Assembly: GCA_964556665.1 (NCBI GenBank)
Contig: CAZKXU010000049.1
Span: forward strand, 1-24,622
Direction of reading: 5' to 3'
DNA: 24,622 nt
DNA from: CAZKXU01 sp964556665
GTDB lineage: Bacteria; Bdellovibrionota_C; UBA2361; CAZKXU01
Under the pieces are notes generated by a model. That model was not told the DNA's origin, made no database searches, and saw nothing but the letters and a program-made list of their open reading frames with translations. Below are positions 20,806-24,622 of the stretch, in pieces (positions within the stretch are counted from its first letter, which is position 1; each line of letters begins with the position of its first letter). The translations under genes were made by a program, and so were the position numbers.

Positions 20806-21759
20806 ATGAGCAAGAATCTCACATGGGATTTTACCTGGATTGAATCACAGCAGAAGCTAGAAGAGATTATGCCGCAGCTGTTAAAGGAGGAAAGGGTATC
20901 TCTTGACACTGAGACATGGGGATGGGAGACAGGTAACGAGAAATTATGTCTTCTTCAATTTGGCCTTCCTTCCAAAGAGCATGTGTTTATAGTTGACGCC
21001 TTGGCCTTAAGCAACTTCAAGGCATTAGAGCCCATACTAAGTAATGCAACTCCTGAAATCATATGTCACAACGCCTCCTTCGAGGTGCGACAGCTTGAAC
21101 GTCACGGAATTAAAATCCGTGGAATTATAGATACCTTAAGTTTGGCTCGCACATTGAGGCCTGAACTTCCTAACCATACCTTAAGGACCTGTTGTAAATT
21201 TCTGCTAGGGCTTGAGATCAGCAAAGTTGAGCAGAGAAGTGATTGGTCATTGCGTCCATTATCATCTGAGCAGATAGAGTATGCAGCGCTCGATGCGGAG
21301 GTTACAGTTCGGCTCTTCAATATACTTGCAGCCATGCAGGATAAGTTAGTACTGGATCCTAAAATCTCTATAGGAGAGATGATGGGTCAGCTTGCTACTA
21401 CTATCAAAGAACGGTATGCGCTTACTTGGGAGATCGCAAATGATCTAGCATTACTTTATGCGCGGGAGCAGATGCTGCGTGATGCAATCAGGGATAAACT
21501 TGTTAATGGTGAGCCGTCCTATGATGGTCCATATGGCAAAGCGGATATCTCAAAGGTTAAGAAAACAGAGGTTAATGTAGGCAAAGTACGTAGCCAATTA
21601 CCTGAGATCGCAGATCTTGTTATTCGGGAAAGTGTTGAGAGAAAACATCTGCTTGCTGTCATGAAGGAACATAATATCTCCGAGGATAAACTTAGTGATG
21701 TGCTAGATATTGTTGGGTATAGTGATCGAATAAATCTCACGGTTGGTGAGATTGATTAG
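20806..21759 (+). CDS. RNase D-like 3'-5' exonuclease (DEDD family)
   Basis: A 317-aa protein. The exonuclease domain covers about residues 10-180. Exo I is SLDTETWG (D34, E36), Exo II is CHNASFEVRQL (E93 at the position where Asp is usual), and Exo III is YAALDAEV (Y159, D163), the DEDDy form. HNTLRTCC-like and IEYAALDAE contexts match RNase D, which trims tRNA and other RNA 3' ends. The C-terminal 130 residues do not show a clear HRDC domain. They contain a repeated charged helical pattern and GEPSYDGPYG. The start ATG at 20806 fits the promoter. An upstream in-frame start at 20746 would overlap the -35 box. Confidence 0.82.
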   Translation: MSKNLTWDFTWIESQQKLEEIMPQLLKEERVSLDTETWGWETGNEKLCLLQFGLPSKEHVFIVDALALSNFKALEPILSNATPEIICHNASFEVRQLERHGIKIRGIIDTLSLARTLRPELPNHTLRTCCKFLLGLEISKVEQRSDWSLRPLSSEQIEYAALDAEVTVRLFNILAAMQDKLVLDPKISIGEMMGQLATTIKERYALTWEIANDLALLYAREQMLRDAIRDKLVNGEPSYDGPYGKADISKVKKTEVNVGKVRSQLPEIADLVIRESVERKHLLAVMKEHNISEDKLSDVLDIVGYSDRINLTVGEID

Positions 21760-21761
21760 TT

Positions 21762-21837
21762 TCTGGGTGCGTGGGCTTCCAGCCAGCAACGGTGTGTCTG
21801 CAGTTTGGTTTGCGGGCTGGAAGCCCGCGCTCCCGGT
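21762..21837. repeat. Dispersed palindromic repeat, copy R6, decayed
   Basis: A 76-bp palindrome with mismatches at both ends (TTCTGGGTGCGTGGGC against GCCCGCGCTCCCGGTA) but an intact GGGCTTCCAGC / GCTGGAAGCCC-type core. It begins 2 nt after the exonuclease stop and lies between convergent genes. Confidence 0.88.
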
Positions 21838-21856
21838 AAGCTTATGATACAGTAAT

Positions 21857-22408
21857 TTACCCTCTCAACCGATCCAGCATAATTGCACAAGCTGAGCGTA
21901 CTGAAAGATGGTTGTACTCGGTAGGTCCGTTAATCGGTTCAAGAAAATACTGTGCCTCGGCAAGTAATGAATCGCACATTCCCCAACCAGTGCCAAGTAG
22001 AAGGACATATGGATGATCGCTGGACTCTAAAATGCTACGCATCTCTTTAAAGGTGACCCGCTTTTCACCGGGGCGAGCCGAAGTGGCGACTAGGATTGGC
22101 TTCTTACCAGTTCGCTCCTCGACCTTTGCCTTTAAAGCATCTAAGTCAGAAAGAATATCTACATTTTCAATCGCCTCCTTACGGTTTGGATTGTAAGTAG
22201 CGCCGTATCCTTCCTCCCAATGTCCTTTTAATACATTTGCCAATCGCTGCAATGCTTCGCCCGGATGTACTATATAGACTCTCTCGGCGCCGTAGGTTCT
22301 GGAGCTTCGAGCAATATCATGAATATCAATAAGTGTAAGGGATGCGGTAATAAGCTCCCCTTTTTTGTTAAGCATTTTGTCATGAAGTAAGGCTACGCTA
22401 AGGCTCAT
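21857..22408 (-). CDS. SPOUT-type RNA methyltransferase (Methyltrn_RNA_4 family)
   Basis: A 183-aa SPOUT-fold protein. Recognisable parts are SVALLHDKMLNKKGELITAS at the N-terminus, DIARSSRTYGAERVYIVHP (about 31-49), ILVATSARPG and the knot motif YVLLLGTGWGM with NHLSVRSACAIMLDRLRG at the end. Genes of this family often lie next to trmD in deltaproteobacteria. The modified RNA position is not established from sequence. GAGGGA precedes the ATG, and the gene overlaps trmD by 11 nt, so they are co-translated. Confidence 0.8.
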   Translation of the reverse strand: MSLSVALLHDKMLNKKGELITASLTLIDIHDIARSSRTYGAERVYIVHPGEALQRLANVLKGHWEEGYGATYNPNRKEAIENVDILSDLDALKAKVEERTGKKPILVATSARPGEKRVTFKEMRSILESSDHPYVLLLGTGWGMCDSLLAEAQYFLEPINGPTEYNHLSVRSACAIMLDRLRG

Positions 22409-23090
22409 TTTTCCCTCTTTTTAATTCCGGTCTGCGACTGGCTGTAATACTCTGTGATTGCTCAGCTCTCCAAGCGGAAATCTTAGCATGGTTTCCGGAT
22501 AACAGTACCTCAGGTACTGCGCGGCTCTCAAAGATTGCTGGCTTCGTATACTGCGGTGCTTCTAATAAAGGTTCAGTTGCGAACGATTCCACAGTTAATG
22601 AATCGCTGTTGCCGATTACATCCTTGATCAGGCGAGTTGTTGCTTCTATCAGCACCATGGCAGGAATCTCACCGCCCATTAAAACATAGTCACCTATGCT
22701 TATCTCATAATCAACGTAGAGATCGATAACACGTTGATCAACCCCTTCATACCGTCCACATATCAGAATTAGATCCTGATCCTGACTGAACTCCTTTGCT
22801 AGTGCCTGCTTAAATGGTATTCCAGCAGCTGAAAGTAGAATCACCTTTGCCGCTGGCAGTCTCGACTTGGCTTCTCGAATTCCCTTAGCAAGCGGTTCTG
22901 GCTTTAATACCATTCCGGCTCCGCCGCCGTACGGTGAGTCGTCCACTGAGTAATGTGGAGGATCTGCATACTGACGAAAATTAGTAAGGGTTACAGCAAG
23001 TAGCTGCTTGTCGATCGCTTTTTTTATTAAGCTTGAATTGAGAAAGCCGGAGAAGATCTCCGGAAAGAGAGTTAGTATCTCTATCCGCAT
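22398..23090 (-). CDS. trmD: tRNA (guanine-N1)-methyltransferase TrmD
   Basis: A 230-aa TrmD, which methylates G37 next to the anticodon and prevents frameshifting. Signatures are YGGGAGMVLKPEP (54-66), ILICGRYEGVDQRV (108-121), SIGDYVLMGGEIPAM (131-145) and the GNSDSLTVESF loop (160-170), all expected positions for the knotted SAM site and the catalytic region. It lies 8 nt after rpsP. The usual rimM gene between rpsP and trmD is missing. Length is normal for the family. Confidence 0.96.
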   Translation of the reverse strand: MRIEILTLFPEIFSGFLNSSLIKKAIDKQLLAVTLTNFRQYADPPHYSVDDSPYGGGAGMVLKPEPLAKGIREAKSRLPAAKVILLSAAGIPFKQALAKEFSQDQDLILICGRYEGVDQRVIDLYVDYEISIGDYVLMGGEIPAMVLIEATTRLIKDVIGNSDSLTVESFATEPLLEAPQYTKPAIFESRAVPEVLLSGNHAKISAWRAEQSQSITASRRPELKRGKNEP

Positions 23091-23098
23091 TTAAAATA

Positions 23099-23440
23099 TT
23101 ACGATTTTTTTGCCTTAGTACCTGCTTTCAAGCGCTGCTTTCGAGCACGTCTTTTGGCAGTGATCTTCTCACTCTGATGTTTCTCCCGCGCTTCAATAAA
23201 GTTTGGGATAGCTTTGCGAATAAGATCTCGTACCTTGCTTGAAGGTGTTGCCCCGTTCGAAACCCAATACTTAACCCGCTCATCGTTGATTTTGGCTACC
23301 GGAGGGTTTGAAAGAGCATCATACGTGCCGATAATTTCGAGAAACTTTCCATCACGGAAGCGCGCTTTGTCCTGTACCACTATTCGATAGAACGGCATGT
23401 TTTTTCTTCCGTGTCTTGATAATCTTAAAGTAACTGCCAC
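23099..23440 (-). CDS. rpsP: 30S ribosomal protein S16
   Basis: A 113-aa S16 with the family pattern VTLRLSRHGRKNMPFYRIVV near the N-terminus, GKFLEIIGTYDALSNP, and RVKYWVSNGATPSSKVRDLI. A Lys/Arg-rich tail follows. The start is GTG at 23440, preceded by GGAGAGGAG with 5-nt spacing. A longer frame from 23482 adds 14 residues not found in S16. First gene of the rpsP-trmD-SPOUT operon. Confidence 0.96.
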   Translation of the reverse strand: MAVTLRLSRHGRKNMPFYRIVVQDKARFRDGKFLEIIGTYDALSNPPVAKINDERVKYWVSNGATPSSKVRDLIRKAIPNFIEAREKHQSEKITAKRRARKQRLKAGTKAKKS

Positions 23441-23485
23441 TGTAACTCCTCTCCTGAAAGGGTGTGATAAATAATGTATCACAGC

Positions 23486-23513
23486 AATATACCAGATTTA
23501 GTCAAAAATACAA
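23486..23513 (-). promoter_or_regulatory. Possible promoter of the rpsP operon
   Basis: On the minus strand, -10 TATATT (23491-23486) with a 16-nt spacer to TTGTAT (23513-23508). A better -35 match, TTGACT (23505-23500), is too close for that -10. The call is weak. Confidence 0.3.
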
Positions 23514-23693
23514 GCGCTAAGGGCTCAAGTTTCCTGGGGTTTTCTAGTTTTTACACAGTTCTTACATCTCTTATTCACTCTACGGAATCAAATCAGTTGT
23601 AATTCAGGCACGGTTTTATTCAGGTTTTTTCGCATCAGGTTCAGATAGTTTCCTCAGGTTTAAGCCTATTTTTAACGTTTTAACGAGGTTTTT

Positions 23694-24622
23694 ATGCTTC
23701 AACTTGAGTCACAGGAGGCTTTGCCTCCACAGCACCCACCTATAGAAGTTCGTTCAATCAGACATACTGATCATGCAGACGCCAGCTTAAATATCGTATG
23801 GAGCGCGGAGGAGATAGACCTTGGCGATGTCATCTATAAAATGCGCAAAGAGGAGGTTCAACAGAACATTCAGTATAATGAGCAGTCGATACGAGCAGAG
23901 CTTATGAGGATTGTAGAAACAATCAAGGACCCTGCAGTCACGGCAAAATATAACAGTCCACAGATCTCTCTGATGAATTTACTAGGTGTGCTGCAACACA
24001 GCTCCTCTGATCAAAATATAAAATTCGTATATTGGTTAACCACGCTCCCGCAATCTGAGCCGGAGGTTCAACAATTTATAGCAGGTAAGCTTGATAATGT
24101 TGCTCGCTATTTAAGTGAAGATGAAAAGATTAGGGTGGTATTAGAAGTTCTCGCTAATTCCGGCCCAGCACATACGGTTGCTGCGATACTGTCCACGGCC
24201 GAAGATCTTGCAGCCCTAGTTTCGCTTTCTGAAAGCATCGGAGTAGATCATCTGCTTGCCAATGCTGAGCTGCGTGAGATTGGGCTAGTCGCAAAACTTG
24301 ACCCGATCTTGCGGGAACTATCGAATATAGCTCCTATTGATAGAAAAGCTGAAGCAGCAGATGTAGATCAGGCACTCGCTGAACTAAAACTACGCATTGA
24401 GAAGGTGGTAGAAGTGCTGCGCGCTGATCGATCAATGGCAGAGACTGGATATGTGCAGGATCATCTGCGCATCGCTGATTTAGAGCTCACAGCTTTGAAA
24501 GCTGCTAACGGCATGACTAGCCATGCAGATCGCATGCAGTTGCATAATCTGATCGCACACAAATTGACGATTGAGCTCAAGTATGGAGTGTTGTTGAGTT
24601 ACGACAGCGAGCCGGGTGCCCC
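23694..24622 (+). CDS. Large protein of unknown function, partial at the window end
   Basis: An open frame from ATG 23694 (GAGG about 6 nt upstream) runs at least 309 codons to the end of the window without a stop. No signal peptide and no membrane helix is seen in the visible part. It looks soluble and almost wholly helical, with segments such as EEVQQNIQYNEQSIRAELMR, EVLANSGPAHTVAAILSTAE and ALAELKLRIEKVVEVLRADR. Short repeated helical units with V.EVL or A.LS patterns suggest an alpha-solenoid or coiled-coil-rich protein. I do not recognise a family. Codon use looks like that of its neighbours. The upstream gap has four CAGG repeats (23605-23658). Confidence 0.75.
   Translation, partial: MLQLESQEALPPQHPPIEVRSIRHTDHADASLNIVWSAEEIDLGDVIYKMRKEEVQQNIQYNEQSIRAELMRIVETIKDPAVTAKYNSPQISLMNLLGVLQHSSSDQNIKFVYWLTTLPQSEPEVQQFIAGKLDNVARYLSEDEKIRVVLEVLANSGPAHTVAAILSTAEDLAALVSLSESIGVDHLLANAELREIGLVAKLDPILRELSNIAPIDRKAEAADVDQALAELKLRIEKVVEVLRADRSMAETGYVQDHLRIADLELTALKAANGMTSHADRMQLHNLIAHKLTIELKYGVLLSYDSEPGA

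Noticed and set aside
2341..21837. Palindromic repeats considered as a CRISPR or as a tandem array
   Set aside because: Copies are kilobases apart with genes between them, have no regular spacers, and no cas genes are present.
23529..23650. Further GGAAAC sites on the minus strand near rpsP and near 23648
   Set aside because: They lack the CGAWTACATAG block at the right spacing, and one has no gene behind it.

Overview
The window looks like chromosomal DNA of a Gram-negative, deltaproteobacteria-like organism of moderate to low GC. The phylum is an inference. It rests on the rpsP-trmD-SPOUT methyltransferase arrangement, lipoprotein signals with outer-membrane-type secretion genes, an ECF sigma factor and a FliA-type sigma factor. 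No rRNA or complete tRNA is present. Housekeeping genes sit at both ends (csaA, smpB, pirin on the left; an RNase D-like exonuclease, a SPOUT methyltransferase, trmD and rpsP on the right) around an accessory secretion and surface-structure locus.

Layout. 1-1.7 kb: minus-strand operon pirin-smpB-csaA. 1.7-4.2 kb: a stand-alone receiver protein behind a large stem-loop leader, a glycine-rich RRM protein with a clear sigma70 promoter, a HigBA-type toxin-antitoxin pair, and a candidate minus-strand structured RNA ending in an intrinsic terminator. 4.5-7.3 kb: minus-strand operon of an FG-GAP beta-propeller protein, a small secreted protein and a pilin-like protein. 7.6-10.8 kb: plus-strand operon of TadE-like, TadG-like and Flp-like membrane-anchored proteins. 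11.0-16.7 kb: part of a non-flagellar type III secretion system. A FliA-type sigma factor is followed by overlapping genes for SctJ, an unknown 74-aa protein and SctQ, then a possible inner-rod protein, SctV, a TPR lipoprotein and a small basic protein. 16.9-20.5 kb: a receiver protein with a kinase dimerisation domain but no ATPase, an ECF sigma factor, and a glycosyltransferase/flippase pair. 20.8-23.4 kb: the exonuclease and the rpsP-trmD group. From 23.7 kb an unrecognised large gene runs off the end.

Regulation. Two sites with the same layout (GGAAAC, 16 nt, CGA[A/T]TACATAGATATAC) lie upstream of the FliA-type sigma gene and of the inner-rod-like gene. They look like ECF-sigma promoters, and the ECF sigma gene at 17964-18605 is a natural but untested candidate to read them. 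A strong internal ribosome-binding site inside sctQ lies just before its SpoA domain, as known for other SctQ proteins.

Repeats. Six copies of a roughly 76-bp palindrome are dispersed through the window. One lies in frame inside the TadG-like gene, one lies inside the T3SS gene run, and two share extra flanking sequence. The best candidates for something new are the Tad-pilin/T3SS locus with its shared promoters, the coding palindrome, and the unidentified RNA at 3968-4195.
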